From Flavobacteriales bacterium (lineage in GTDB: Bacteria; Bacteroidota; Bacteroidia; Flavobacteriales_D; Sanyastnellaceae), in assembly GCA_947456965.1 (NCBI GenBank), contig CANGTU010000019.1:1-51455 (forward strand): a stretch of 51,455 bases of DNA. Direction: 5' to 3'. The translations under genes and the position numbers were made by a program. This document shows, in pieces, positions 17,917 through 25,966 of this stretch; position 1 is the first letter of the stretch; every line of letters begins with the position of its first letter. The notes beneath the pieces were generated by a model that was given only the letters and a program-made list of their open reading frames with translations, was not told the DNA's origin and made no database searches.

Positions 17917-18608
17917 GGCTGGTGCCTGCGCTGCACGAGTTCGAGGAAATCCTGTGTCACCTGCGATTCATCATTCCACTCATACCGTGAGCGAAGGTTG
18001 TCGAGTGTCTTGAGCGCATCTTCACGGGAAGCCGTGTTGAGCCGGTCAATGGTGACTTCGTAATCCTGATTGTTTCCCTTAAATAATTCGCGGGAAAACT
18101 GAAACCGCTGATTGAGTGTAATGGCACGCTTAAGGTCGCTGATGGGGGAAGATTCGAGCTTGCGGGCGAGTGTCTCCTGAGTGGGGATATTCCTGCTCAG
18201 ACGCTCGTTGAGGCTTTCAGCGGGAGTTACAGGCGGAGCTGGTGCACCGGCGGGCGGCATCACAGCCGGCAGAGCCTCGGGTTCTTCGGCCCGTGTGATC
18301 TCATCAATGGCATCAATCAGGGAAACCTGTTTTACAGTTGCTGGTGCTTCTTGCTGGGGAATCGGCGTGGGTAAACGGAAGCTGATGGACTGCGTTTCCT
18401 TCGGTTGCTCCTCTTGCCGTTCTTCACGGATCTCGCAGTCATAGGCGCGGTGACGGAGGATCACGATTCGCTCGTACAGCTCACGGGCTGTCTCCGTGAG
18501 CTCTTCCAACTCGTGCGTTTTCAGTGAGCCATTGGCCAGGCGACTTGCGGCATCGTGAAGGCCTGCGGCCAGTTCCTGGATGGACTTGAAGCGGTCAGAT
18601 GCATTCAT
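17913..18608 (-). CDS. Uncharacterised Bacteroidota protein cotranscribed with rsmI
   Basis: 231 residues, no signal peptide or membrane segment. An N-terminal helical segment (FKSIQELAAGLHDAASRLAN, residues 7-26) leads into a predicted coiled coil to about residue 65, then a Pro/Ala/Glu-rich linker. The C-terminal domain, about residues 155-231, contains SDLKRAITLNQRFQFSRELF followed by YEVTIDRLNT and ends FLELVQRRHQP. I recall similar C-terminal segments in uncharacterised Bacteroidota proteins but know no function. The domain order suggests an adaptor or scaffold with a conserved C-terminal module. It is upstream of rsmI with a 4-nt overlap and has a good promoter. Confidence 0.75.
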   Translation of the reverse strand: MNASDRFKSIQELAAGLHDAASRLANGSLKTHELEELTETARELYERIVILRHRAYDCEIREERQEEQPKETQSISFRLPTPIPQQEAPATVKQVSLIDAIDEITRAEEPEALPAVMPPAGAPAPPVTPAESLNERLSRNIPTQETLARKLESSPISDLKRAITLNQRFQFSRELFKGNNQDYEVTIDRLNTASREDALKTLDNLRSRYEWNDESQVTQDFLELVQRRHQP

Positions 18609-18627
18609 GGTGCGGTAGTTTCAGAGT

Positions 18628-18657
18628 CAAATGTATTGGCAGGGCTGATCAGCTAAA
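18628..18657 (-). promoter_or_regulatory. Promoter with embedded palindrome
   Basis: On the minus strand TACATTTG (18628-18635) is a perfect -7 element, with a TTTA about 18 nt upstream as a near -33. The 10-bp palindrome GCTGATCAGC (18644-18653) lies in the spacer. A regulator could bind there, though short palindromes also occur by chance. Leader about 13 nt. Confidence 0.5.
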
Positions 18658-18683
18658 CTTCCCACAGTATAGGTTATCAACGA

Positions 18684-19034
18684 CTATCCATTCAATTTCG
18701 TGCGTTCTGCCTTGGTCATACTTTTCCAGACGAGCTCATAGCTGTGGTCAACCAGCCCGAGGATAAAGGAATCATCCAGTGATCCATCGAGTTCAATGGT
18801 ATTCCAGTGGACTTTGCTCATGTGGTAGCCAGGGCGTATGGCTGGATAAGCCTCACGCAGTTGAATGGCTTGCTCGGGGTCACATTTGAGGTTGATCGAA
18901 CGGAAGCGGTCGATGTCGCAAAGGGCAAACATGCGCGTGCCAACCTTGAAGACCAGGGTGGTTTCGTCAAACGGCAGGTGCTCCGAGGTGTGCGGCTTGG
19001 AAAGGCAGTACTCCCGAAAGGTGACAATGTCCAT
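18684..19034 (-). CDS. MmcQ/YjbR family protein
   Basis: 116 residues with the CyaY-like double-wing fold of the MmcQ/YjbR family. YCLSKPHTSEHLPFDETTLVF and KVGTRMFALCDI are the family's N-terminal signature. The middle reads INLKCDPEQAIQLRE, then PGYHMSKVHWNTIEL and a C-terminal DHSYELVWKSMTKAER. The family is described as putative DNA-binding, but no biochemical role is proven. It starts 3 nt downstream of the PorP/SprF stop codon on the same strand, so it is probably the last gene of that secretion-related operon, an unexpected partner. Confidence 0.9.
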   Translation of the reverse strand: MDIVTFREYCLSKPHTSEHLPFDETTLVFKVGTRMFALCDIDRFRSINLKCDPEQAIQLREAYPAIRPGYHMSKVHWNTIELDGSLDDSFILGLVDHSYELVWKSMTKAERTKLNG

Positions 19035-19037
19035 GGA

Positions 19038-19970
19038 TTAGTCGTAGGCCGCACAGGGCACGTGACCGCGCTCGCCATCAGAGCAGGCCCGGAAGCCCAA
19101 GGTGATTTCGTGTGATCCCGATTGACCGAAGCGCATCCGCGAAAGCGTGAGGTCGTAAGCGTAGATAACAGTGACATAACGGATCATATCCAGCTTGAGC
19201 AAGGCGGAGAAGCCATTGCCACTGCGCACTCCCATTCCCATCGCAATTCTTTGGCGATACTCGAACATTGCCTGGCCTTCTATGGAGGCCCGGCTGCGAC
19301 CCACGTAGTTCAGGAGCACAGCGGGCTTAAAGGTGAGGTCCTCAGACATTGTATAGGCAGCCCCGTAGGTTAAAGTCATGTGGCTTCGCAGGGTATTGGG
19401 CTGCAGGTCACCTATGGATGACTGCCTGACTTGTCTCATCGAAAAGCCAAAGAAGCGGGTGGACTTGTAGAGCCAAAATCCCATGCTGATCTGGGGAAAT
19501 ACAAACTCGTTGATCGAGTTGGTAATGGCCGGATCATTGAGCTGGTTTTCGAGTAGCATTTTCCCGAAGTCAATTTTATTCTGAGAAAACCCGACCCCAA
19601 CGCCGGATGATAAGGTATAGCCTTTGGAAAGCCTTAGGTGAAACGCGTAGTTCACATGCAGGCTGGTGTAGCTGAAAGGGCCAGCGGCATCGTTTTCGAC
19701 ATATCCACCCAAACCGTGAAAATAATTGCGCTTGACACCCAGTTTCCCATGGGCGAGAGCAAAGGCCGTGCGCGGTGCACCATCGAGTCCAGTCCATTGC
19801 TGACGGTATCCTACCCGCATTTCGAGACAGGGAGTGAAGCCAGTTACCGCAGGGTTGTAGTTGATGTAGTTATACGTGAAATAGGAAAAATGAGGAAGCT
19901 GTTGCGCCCGGATTCCGGGGGAAGTGATGCACGCAAGAGCGGCGGTGAGGATCAGGATGCGCAGTTTCAT
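19038..19970 (-). CDS. PorP/SprF-family T9SS outer membrane protein
   Basis: Outer-membrane beta-barrel of 310 residues. Signal peptide MKLRILILTAALACITSPGI with cleavage near RAQ. QLPHFSYFTYNYINYNPAVTG and GYRQQWTGLDGAPRTAF are the recognised PorP/SprF start, where the NPA motif and the RxQW are conserved. Family members help secrete or anchor a specific neighbouring cargo on the surface through the type IX secretion system; SprF does this for SprB. The start overlaps the stop of the gliding-domain cargo gene by 4 nt, so cargo and barrel are made together. Without its partner's mature sequence the specificity is inference. Confidence 0.93.
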   Translation of the reverse strand: MKLRILILTAALACITSPGIRAQQLPHFSYFTYNYINYNPAVTGFTPCLEMRVGYRQQWTGLDGAPRTAFALAHGKLGVKRNYFHGLGGYVENDAAGPFSYTSLHVNYAFHLRLSKGYTLSSGVGVGFSQNKIDFGKMLLENQLNDPAITNSINEFVFPQISMGFWLYKSTRFFGFSMRQVRQSSIGDLQPNTLRSHMTLTYGAAYTMSEDLTFKPAVLLNYVGRSRASIEGQAMFEYRQRIAMGMGVRSGNGFSALLKLDMIRYVTVIYAYDLTLSRMRFGQSGSHEITLGFRACSDGERGHVPCAAYD

Positions 19971-20965
19971 CGGAGGATGGATACCACTCCGGTCAGTGGC
20001 GGAATCTCGACATCCGGATCATTGAGTTCAATCACGTAGTAATAGGCTCCGGCAGGCAGGAACTTACCTCTGTTGGTGCCATCCCATTGGCTGCCGTAGC
20101 CGAGGGAGTTAAAGATCTTCTGGCCCCAGCGGTCGTATACATTGACATTGGCGGCTTCGAATTGCTCAATGCCGTTGATTTGCCAGGAATCGTTTATACC
20201 GTCACCATTGGGGGTAAAGGCGTTGAAGATGACTACAGGAGGACCCACAGTGACCGTCACCTCATCCTGCACGGTGCATTCGCCAATGGTCGTTGTGACC
20301 TCATAGGTAGTCGTTTCTTCTGGTATGGCTGTGCTTGCCGGGGAGGTGTAGTCTTCCACCGATGGAGCGGGAGACCAGACATATCCTTCACCGGAGGATG
20401 CTCCGCTGGCACTCAGCTCGGTAGTTTCGCCGAGTGTAATCAGAAAGGGGTCCACAGTGGCCACCACATCCACGGAGCTGCCACCGATATCGACCCCGAA
20501 GGTGCATGGTCCATAGAGCGGATCGTGATCGGAGCCGATGATGATGAGGAACTCGGATTCAGTTGGCAGGTTCTGGAATACATAAAGTTCCTCTTGTGCT
20601 GAGCCGAGGCACGCTGTAGCTGCAGTGTATGAGGTTTGATCACAGGGATCGGCGAACTGAGCGAGCTGCACCACGATGATGAAGATGGAGTCAGGGCCCA
20701 AAAAGCTGTCGCAGTCGCCGGGGGTAATCGTAACATTGAGTGCTGATGGGGTGTACGTTCCTGTCGTGATGGAATAGAATTGGGTCATTTGAGCGCTGAA
20801 ACAGTCAAATGACACTGGATTCGAATAGAGGCTGTCTTCAGGGAGGGGTGCGTCGGCACATAACACATTGTCCTGGGCCGACGAGCAGTCCTGGGACCAA
20901 GCCCCTGGAGTCCCTGTAATCAGGGTTACCAAGGTGATGATTATGGCTTTCGGGTTGATTCTCAC
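19967..20965 (-). CDS. T9SS cargo with gliding-motility C-terminal domain (type B)
   Basis: Exported protein of 332 residues. I start at GTG 20965, preceded by GGAGGAATAT, a strong Shine-Dalgarno-like site. This gives the clean signal peptide MRINPKAIIITLVTLITGTP ending at AWS|Q. The longer frame to 21052 lacks a signal peptide at its start. Residues about 25-160 form an uncharacterised Cys-containing beta domain. An Ig/PKD-like domain follows (VDPFLITLGETTELSASGAS). The C-terminal type B sorting domain contains AFTPNGDGINDSWQINGIEQ, then NVYDRWGQKIF, WDGTNRGKFLPAGAYYYVI and GVVSILR. The PorP/SprF gene directly downstream is its likely dedicated partner. Confidence 0.88.
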   Translation of the reverse strand: MRINPKAIIITLVTLITGTPGAWSQDCSSAQDNVLCADAPLPEDSLYSNPVSFDCFSAQMTQFYSITTGTYTPSALNVTITPGDCDSFLGPDSIFIIVVQLAQFADPCDQTSYTAATACLGSAQEELYVFQNLPTESEFLIIIGSDHDPLYGPCTFGVDIGGSSVDVVATVDPFLITLGETTELSASGASSGEGYVWSPAPSVEDYTSPASTAIPEETTTYEVTTTIGECTVQDEVTVTVGPPVVIFNAFTPNGDGINDSWQINGIEQFEAANVNVYDRWGQKIFNSLGYGSQWDGTNRGKFLPAGAYYYVIELNDPDVEIPPLTGVVSILR

Positions 20966-21095
20966 ATATTCCTCCGAAGCGAATATGGCGAGGATGGTGG
21001 CTATCAACCTGTATGGGGGCATAGGATGTTTGAACACTCCGATGTGAAGCATTCAACGGATGAAACGATTTCTGCGAAAAGAATGTTTCGGTGGC

Positions 21096-21599
21096 TCAGG
21101 CAAATTCGACGAGTACCGCATTCTTTTCCACGGCATTGCCCTGTCGCGCCCCCAACCGGCGGATAATTCCGTCAGCAGGGCTTTTGATGACATTTTCCAT
21201 CTTCATGGCCTCCAGGATGATCAGCGGCTCATCCCGAAGGACCTGTTGTCCCTCCGTAACCAGCACTTGAAGCACGAGTCCGGGCATCGGGGCCTTGACC
21301 TCGCGCTGCCCTGCCACCACGCTACCTTCCATGCCCAAGCTGGCCAGTAGTTCGTCAATGGGCTCGCGAAGCACGATTTCCATTTCCGAACCATTCACCA
21401 TGAGGCCGACCGTTTTGGTCTCCCTGTTGATGTGCAGGACCTCTACATTCCAGGACCGGCTTCCTACCAGCAGGTGCAGGTGGCGGTCATTTTGGAGGAT
21501 ATCGACGCGGTGCACAGCCCCGTCGATCTCTACCTCGGTGAAGTTATTTCGGAATACCACGGTGCGTGAAGAACCGGAAGTGGAGGTGGCGCGGATCAT
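21096..21599 (-). CDS. Biotin carboxyl carrier protein of an acyl-CoA carboxylase
   Basis: Carrier subunit of 167 residues. The C-terminal biotinyl domain has the biotin attachment motif EAMKMEN with Lys133. The preceding VKAPMPGLVLQVLVTEGQQV is the conserved first half. The N-terminal 90 residues are the variable segment common to propionyl-/acetyl-CoA carboxylase carrier subunits. No biotin carboxylase or carboxyltransferase gene is adjacent in the window, so the acyl substrate is unknown. The 43-nt divergent region shared with hemW carries promoter elements for both genes. Confidence 0.9.
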   Translation of the reverse strand: MIRATSTSGSSRTVVFRNNFTEVEIDGAVHRVDILQNDRHLHLLVGSRSWNVEVLHINRETKTVGLMVNGSEMEIVLREPIDELLASLGMEGSVVAGQREVKAPMPGLVLQVLVTEGQQVLRDEPLIILEAMKMENVIKSPADGIIRRLGARQGNAVEKNAVLVEFA

Positions 21600-21619
21600 G
21601 AACTGATCGGGTTGGGGGA

Positions 21620-21637
21620 CGAAGCTAAGTAAATTTG
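21620..21637. promoter_or_regulatory. Divergent promoters, BCCP (minus) and hemW (plus)
   Basis: Minus-strand TAGCTTCG (21620-21627) points to the carrier protein, and plus-strand TAAATTTG (21630-21637) points to hemW. Only 2 nt separate them within a 43-nt intergenic gap, so two polymerases could not bind at the same time. hemW starts 5 nt after its element, while the carrier protein has a leader of about 14 nt. Confidence 0.45.
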
Positions 21638-21642
21638 ACGCA

Positions 21643-22767
21643 ATGGCAGGCCTTTACATCCATATCCCCTTCTGCAGGAGGGCTTGTCACTACTGCGATT
21701 TTCATTTTTCAACCCAGTCAGGCTATGTTGCGGATATGGTGGGGTCGATGATCCGCGAACTGCAGTTGCGGAAGGATTACCTCGGCGGAGAGCCGCTTTC
21801 CACGCTTTACTTCGGCGGAGGCACGCCGAGTCTCCTGCATCCGGATGATGTGCGGAGGATGATTGAATGGGCTGTCCAGCTTTTCGGGATCAAGGTGGAT
21901 CCCGAAATCACGCTGGAGGCCAATCCGGAAGACCTGACTCAGGTGTATCTGAATGAATTGAGGCTCACAGGAGTGAACAGGTTGAGTGTGGGCGTGCAAT
22001 CGTTCCTTGACGATGAGTTGCGGGCACTGAACAGAGGCCATTCCTCCTCTCAGGCGGCTGATTCCATCAAGCGGGCCCAGGATATGGGTTTTGAGAATAT
22101 CACCCTGGACCTGATGTACGCGCTACCCAATTCTGATGAAAGCCGATGGAGGTATTCCATGAACCGCGCTATATCCTTACAGGTGCCTCATATAAGCGCT
22201 TACTGCCTCACCATCGAGCCGGGCACCTACTTCGGGCATCTGGCGAAAAGGGCTAAGGTGAATTTTCCCGAGGATCCTGTGGCAGCAGCTCAGTACACCA
22301 TGCTGTGTGAATGCATGCGGGAGGCGGGATATGAGCATTACGAAGTTTCCAATTTTAGCCTGCCCGGAAAATCGAGCCGGCATAATTCGGGTTACTGGCG
22401 GGGCTCGGCTTATATGGGAATAGGGCCTTCTGCTCATTCTTATGACGGTACTTCGCGGCAGTGGAATGTGGCGAATAATCATACTTACATGAAGGGGGTA
22501 GCCGTCGGGCGCGGATATTTCGAACGGGAAGAGCTGACGCCAGAAGACCGCCACAACGAATACCTGATCACCGGGCTTCGCACGGCCCAAGGCATCAGCC
22601 TCCAGCGATTGTGGGAGATGGCTTCGCCGGATGTTTCCGGCAAGTGGAGCGTTGCACTGGATGAATGGATGCAACAAGGGCTGCTGCACGCGAATGGTGA
22701 CGCCCTTACGCTCAGCGAAGCCGGTATGCTGGTGGCGGATCGCCTTATCACACGACTTATGATCTGA
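21643..22767 (+). CDS. hemW: Radical SAM heme chaperone HemW
   Basis: Radical SAM family protein of 374 residues, related to coproporphyrinogen dehydrogenase HemN but thought to act as a heme chaperone. The cluster motif is C11-x3-C15-x2-C18 in FCRRACHYCDFHFST. TLYFGGGTPSLL and NPEDLT, then NRLSVGVQSFLDDELRALNR, are typical. It lacks the extra N-terminal segment of true HemN, which favours HemW. The cyclase gene starts 4 nt after the stop codon, so the two are an operon. Its start codon follows a perfect TAAATTTG element almost immediately. Confidence 0.93.
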   Translation: MAGLYIHIPFCRRACHYCDFHFSTQSGYVADMVGSMIRELQLRKDYLGGEPLSTLYFGGGTPSLLHPDDVRRMIEWAVQLFGIKVDPEITLEANPEDLTQVYLNELRLTGVNRLSVGVQSFLDDELRALNRGHSSSQAADSIKRAQDMGFENITLDLMYALPNSDESRWRYSMNRAISLQVPHISAYCLTIEPGTYFGHLAKRAKVNFPEDPVAAAQYTMLCECMREAGYEHYEVSNFSLPGKSSRHNSGYWRGSAYMGIGPSAHSYDGTSRQWNVANNHTYMKGVAVGRGYFEREELTPEDRHNEYLITGLRTAQGISLQRLWEMASPDVSGKWSVALDEWMQQGLLHANGDALTLSEAGMLVADRLITRLMI

Positions 22768-22771
22768 AGCA

Positions 22772-23539
22772 ATGGAAGTACACGTAGAAATCGCGGGCCA
22801 AAAGTATTCTGCTGACCTTCACAGGGCACTGGATTTATCCATCAGTATTCGTAAAGGCGGCGTAAAGGCGTGGTATGTGGAAGATCCGGATATGGAACCT
22901 GTTCGCTATGACTCGTTCATCGGCTCCGTGAGCGAAGGAGGAAAAGTCAACTTCCGTGCGATTCGCTTCAATCCTCATGGCCACGGAACACATACGGAAT
23001 GCCTGGGTCATATCACCCCGGAGGTGCACTCGGTGAATCGCCTGCTGGGCACATGGTTTTTCACGGCCCGACTGGTAACGATTACGCCCATACTTCAGGA
23101 TTCCGATCGCATAATCACACGCGATCAGGTGCTCTCTCTGATTGATGGAACGGCACCGGAAGCGCTGATTATACGAACGCTCCCGAATGACAGGGCAAAG
23201 CAATCGGCTGTTTATTCCGCCACGAATTTTCCCTACATCGCAGTGGAGGCCATGGAAGAACTGGTGAGTTGGGGGATACGTCACTTATTGATTGATCTGC
23301 CCAGTGTAGACCGTGAGGAAGATGGCGGATTACTGGCGGCGCACAGAGCGTTTTGGAGAGAGCATTCCGGTCGGATGGATTGCACCATTACGGAGTTGAT
23401 TTACGTTCCCGATGAAATCCTCGACGGCTGGTACCTGCTTAATTTGCAGGTAGCGCCAATAGAGAATGATGCGTCCCCGTCGCGGCCGGTTGTTTTCCCG
23501 TTACATCGCCTTCAGGATGCGGTGGGCAAGGAAAAGTAG
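22772..23539 (+). CDS. Cyclase-family hydrolase (kynurenine formamidase fold)
   Basis: 255-residue metal-dependent hydrolase of the cyclase family, the fold of bacterial kynurenine formamidase. The metal motif HxGTHxDxPxH appears as HGHGTHTECLGH, with Glu for Asp and Leu for Pro. LLIDLPSVDREEDGG and HRAFW near the C terminus match the family. The altered motif makes the substrate uncertain, and no tryptophan degradation genes are nearby. It lies 4 nt downstream of hemW. Its 3' end overlaps the convergent histidine kinase gene by 28 nt. Confidence 0.85.
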   Translation: MEVHVEIAGQKYSADLHRALDLSISIRKGGVKAWYVEDPDMEPVRYDSFIGSVSEGGKVNFRAIRFNPHGHGTHTECLGHITPEVHSVNRLLGTWFFTARLVTITPILQDSDRIITRDQVLSLIDGTAPEALIIRTLPNDRAKQSAVYSATNFPYIAVEAMEELVSWGIRHLLIDLPSVDREEDGGLLAAHRAFWREHSGRMDCTITELIYVPDEILDGWYLLNLQVAPIENDASPSRPVVFPLHRLQDAVGKEK

Positions 23540-24978
23540 AAGGAAGCGCCTCGTCCTTCACGACTCTTGAACCACACATGTCCACCCGACAGCTCAATGA
23601 TGTTCTTGACCATGGCTAGCCCGAGCCCGGTTCCCGTGGACTTGGTGGTGAAATTGGGCACAAACAGGCGTGGGCGATAATGTTCCGGAATGCCGACGCC
23701 ATTGTCTTGTACACGCACAACAAGGTAGGTCTTGCACTGGCGGATGGAAATATCGACGCATCCAACGCTACCAGGCTGAATGGCCTGTATAGCATTCGCA
23801 AGGAGGTTATTGAACACGCGCACCATCTGGTCGCGATCAGCCAGTACCACGGGCTGGTTGATCAGATAGGTGCGCAGGGTGATGGTCACACTCGATTCTG
23901 TGCCGAAGGATTCAACCACTCCCGCGGCCAGTGCAGGAAGGTCAATGCGAGCTACAAGGGCACGGGGCATCTTGGCGAAATGTGAGAACTCGTCTGCAAT
24001 GCGGGTGAGTGTATCAATTTGCTCGGTCATCGATGCGCAAAAGCGCTCCAGTTTCTGATCAAAATGTTCGGGATTATCTTTCCAACTGCGCTCGAGGTGC
24101 TGCAACCTCAGCTTCATGGGCGTGAGGGGATTTTTGATTTCATGAGCGACCTGACGAGCCATTTCGCGCCATGCAGATTCGCGTTCCTGACGTGCAAGTG
24201 TGGCTGCGCTGCGTTCAAGTTCGGAGAGCATGCGGTTGTATTCATCCACGAGCTTCCCGATTTCATTTCGGCCTTTCCATGATATCGGTTCATTGCGCTT
24301 GCCGAGCTCGATGTCCTTGAGGCGCTCGGCGATGATCTGGATGGGGCGGGAGATATAGGAGGAAACAGTGTAAGCAGCGATGGATGCAAGCAGGAAGAGC
24401 AGCACATAGCTCTGCCCGAGTTCAGCAATGAAACTCCAGACATCCTTGGACTCTGTATCCGAGCGGTCATATGCGACACAGGTAATGGCGATGGGCTTGC
24501 CAATGATGTCTTTGAAATACCAGTAGGCCACTGTATAGTCTTCAAGGGTATGTGACTGGTCAATGACGGCGCGGTCGCTTCCGGAGCTGAGTTGCTTGAG
24601 GATGGTGTAGTTCACGCGATGAGACAGACGAAGTGAGTCTAGTCGCTCGGTCTTGGAGGAAGTGATATAGTCACCCTTCAGATCGTAAATCGCAATGAAC
24701 AGATTGTGTACATCGGAAAGCTCGTAGAGCTTAGCGTTCATTTCTATACCAACACTATCAGGAGGGATGAATCCGCCAGATTGCTCGAGGAAGTAGTCCA
24801 TTGAGGCGCGAATGGATTTTTCCTTCCGCTCAAACCGGAGCACGTTATAGCGCTCGTTTTGTTCATAGTGGTCATAATATGCGATACCACCGGACACAAG
24901 AAATGAGAGCAGCAACATGGCGATCATTGCCAGGAAGATGCTAGTCCGAAGAGATGGCCGCAATATCCGGAACTTCAC
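23512..24978 (-). CDS. Orphan sensor histidine kinase (NtrY-like)
   Basis: 488 residues, GTG start. Domains in order: membrane segment 1 (about 12-35), periplasmic sensor (about 36-185), membrane segment 2 (about 190-210), HAMP linker (SYISRPIQIIAERLKDIELG), HisKA with phosphorylated His279 in VAHEIKNPLTP, and the HATPase with N box NLLANAIQAI, DNGVGIPE and GTGLGLAM. The HEIKNPLTP form is typical of NtrY-like kinases. No response regulator lies nearby. The start sits about 25 nt after a GATATTTG near-promoter element, downstream of the atp operon terminator. The sensed signal is unknown. Confidence 0.9.
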   Translation of the reverse strand: MKFRILRPSLRTSIFLAMIAMLLLSFLVSGGIAYYDHYEQNERYNVLRFERKEKSIRASMDYFLEQSGGFIPPDSVGIEMNAKLYELSDVHNLFIAIYDLKGDYITSSKTERLDSLRLSHRVNYTILKQLSSGSDRAVIDQSHTLEDYTVAYWYFKDIIGKPIAITCVAYDRSDTESKDVWSFIAELGQSYVLLFLLASIAAYTVSSYISRPIQIIAERLKDIELGKRNEPISWKGRNEIGKLVDEYNRMLSELERSAATLARQERESAWREMARQVAHEIKNPLTPMKLRLQHLERSWKDNPEHFDQKLERFCASMTEQIDTLTRIADEFSHFAKMPRALVARIDLPALAAGVVESFGTESSVTITLRTYLINQPVVLADRDQMVRVFNNLLANAIQAIQPGSVGCVDISIRQCKTYLVVRVQDNGVGIPEHYRPRLFVPNFTTKSTGTGLGLAMVKNIIELSGGHVWFKSREGRGASFYFSLPTAS

Positions 24979-25024
24979 GGGGGGAATTTGGAGATACCTG
25001 AATCAAATATCATGCTGCTCAAAG

Positions 25025-25050
25025 AAAAAAGCCTCCGGGAGAGGAGGCTT
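25025..25050 (-). terminator. Intrinsic terminator of the atp operon
   Basis: On the minus strand AAGCCTCC, loop TCTCCC, GGAGGCTT, then a T run. The 8-bp stem begins 26 nt after the atpG stop codon and ends about 47 nt before the histidine kinase start. It is the best intrinsic terminator in the window. Confidence 0.82.
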
Positions 25051-25075
25051 GTTTGCGGAAACCAGCGGGTTGTCC

Positions 25076-25948
25076 TTATCCTTTCAGCGCCTCTGCACCG
25101 GCCACAATCTCAAGGATTTCGCCGGTGATGGCGGCCTGCCGGGCTTTATTGTAGGTGAGTTTCAGTTCCTTGACAAGTTCACCAGCATTATCGGTGGCCT
25201 TGTGCATGGCGGTCATGCGGGCTCCATGTTCAGCAGCCAGGCTATCCAGCAGAGCCTTAAAAACCTGGATCTTCAGTGAGCGCGGAATCAGTTCGTTGAG
25301 AATTTGCTCTTTATCCGGCTCGTATATGTAGTCCACGCGAGAAGCCTGGACTCCGGCAGGTGGCACGACCGGTAAGAAGGTCTCAGTTTGAAGGACCTGA
25401 ACGGCAGCATTCTTGAACCGGTTATATACGAGAATCACCTTGTCCCACTTGCCATCAGCATACTGTTTCATCAACTCGGCAGCAATCCCGGAGGCATTCT
25501 GAAAGGTCAGTTGATCGAAGATCGTATATGGGTTATCACCGAATCCCTCGGCTGTGTGGAGAGGAGATTTCTTATACAGATCGAATGCTTTTTTGCCCAG
25601 CGAGAGGACTTTGACATTCGATCCGCTGTAGGTGGTGCGAACGAGATTGCGCACTTCCTTCAATACGTTGTTGTTGAATCCGCCGCAGAGTCCGCGGTTG
25701 GAGGTAATGGCTACGATGAGCACATTTCTTACTTCACGCTGCTGGGAATACACGCCTTCTGAAGCATCCAGCGAACCACTCAGGTTGGAGAGGATCTCAT
25801 TCAGCTTCTGGGCATATGGCCGCATACGGGTAATCGCATCCTGAGCGCGCTTGAGCTTAGCTGCAGACACCATCTTCATGGCAGAAGTGATCTGCATGGT
25901 GGAATTCACCGAGACAATGCGCGTGCGTATTTCCTTCAGGTTGGGCAT
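25076..25948 (-). CDS. atpG: ATP synthase F1 gamma subunit
   Basis: Central rotor shaft of F1. 290 residues, with the N-terminal coiled coil starting MPNLKEIRTRIVSVNSTMQI and TSAMKMVSAAKLKRAQDAI, the middle ITSNRGLCGGFN, and the C-terminal helix (AAEHGARMTAMHKATDNA, then LTYNKARQAAITGEILEI), all family signatures. It is the last gene of the operon; beta and epsilon are not here. The gap to atpA is 18 nt. A strong terminator follows. Confidence 0.97.
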   Translation of the reverse strand: MPNLKEIRTRIVSVNSTMQITSAMKMVSAAKLKRAQDAITRMRPYAQKLNEILSNLSGSLDASEGVYSQQREVRNVLIVAITSNRGLCGGFNNNVLKEVRNLVRTTYSGSNVKVLSLGKKAFDLYKKSPLHTAEGFGDNPYTIFDQLTFQNASGIAAELMKQYADGKWDKVILVYNRFKNAAVQVLQTETFLPVVPPAGVQASRVDYIYEPDKEQILNELIPRSLKIQVFKALLDSLAAEHGARMTAMHKATDNAGELVKELKLTYNKARQAAITGEILEIVAGAEALKG

Positions 25949-25966
25949 GATGCGAAGTCCGTCGGA

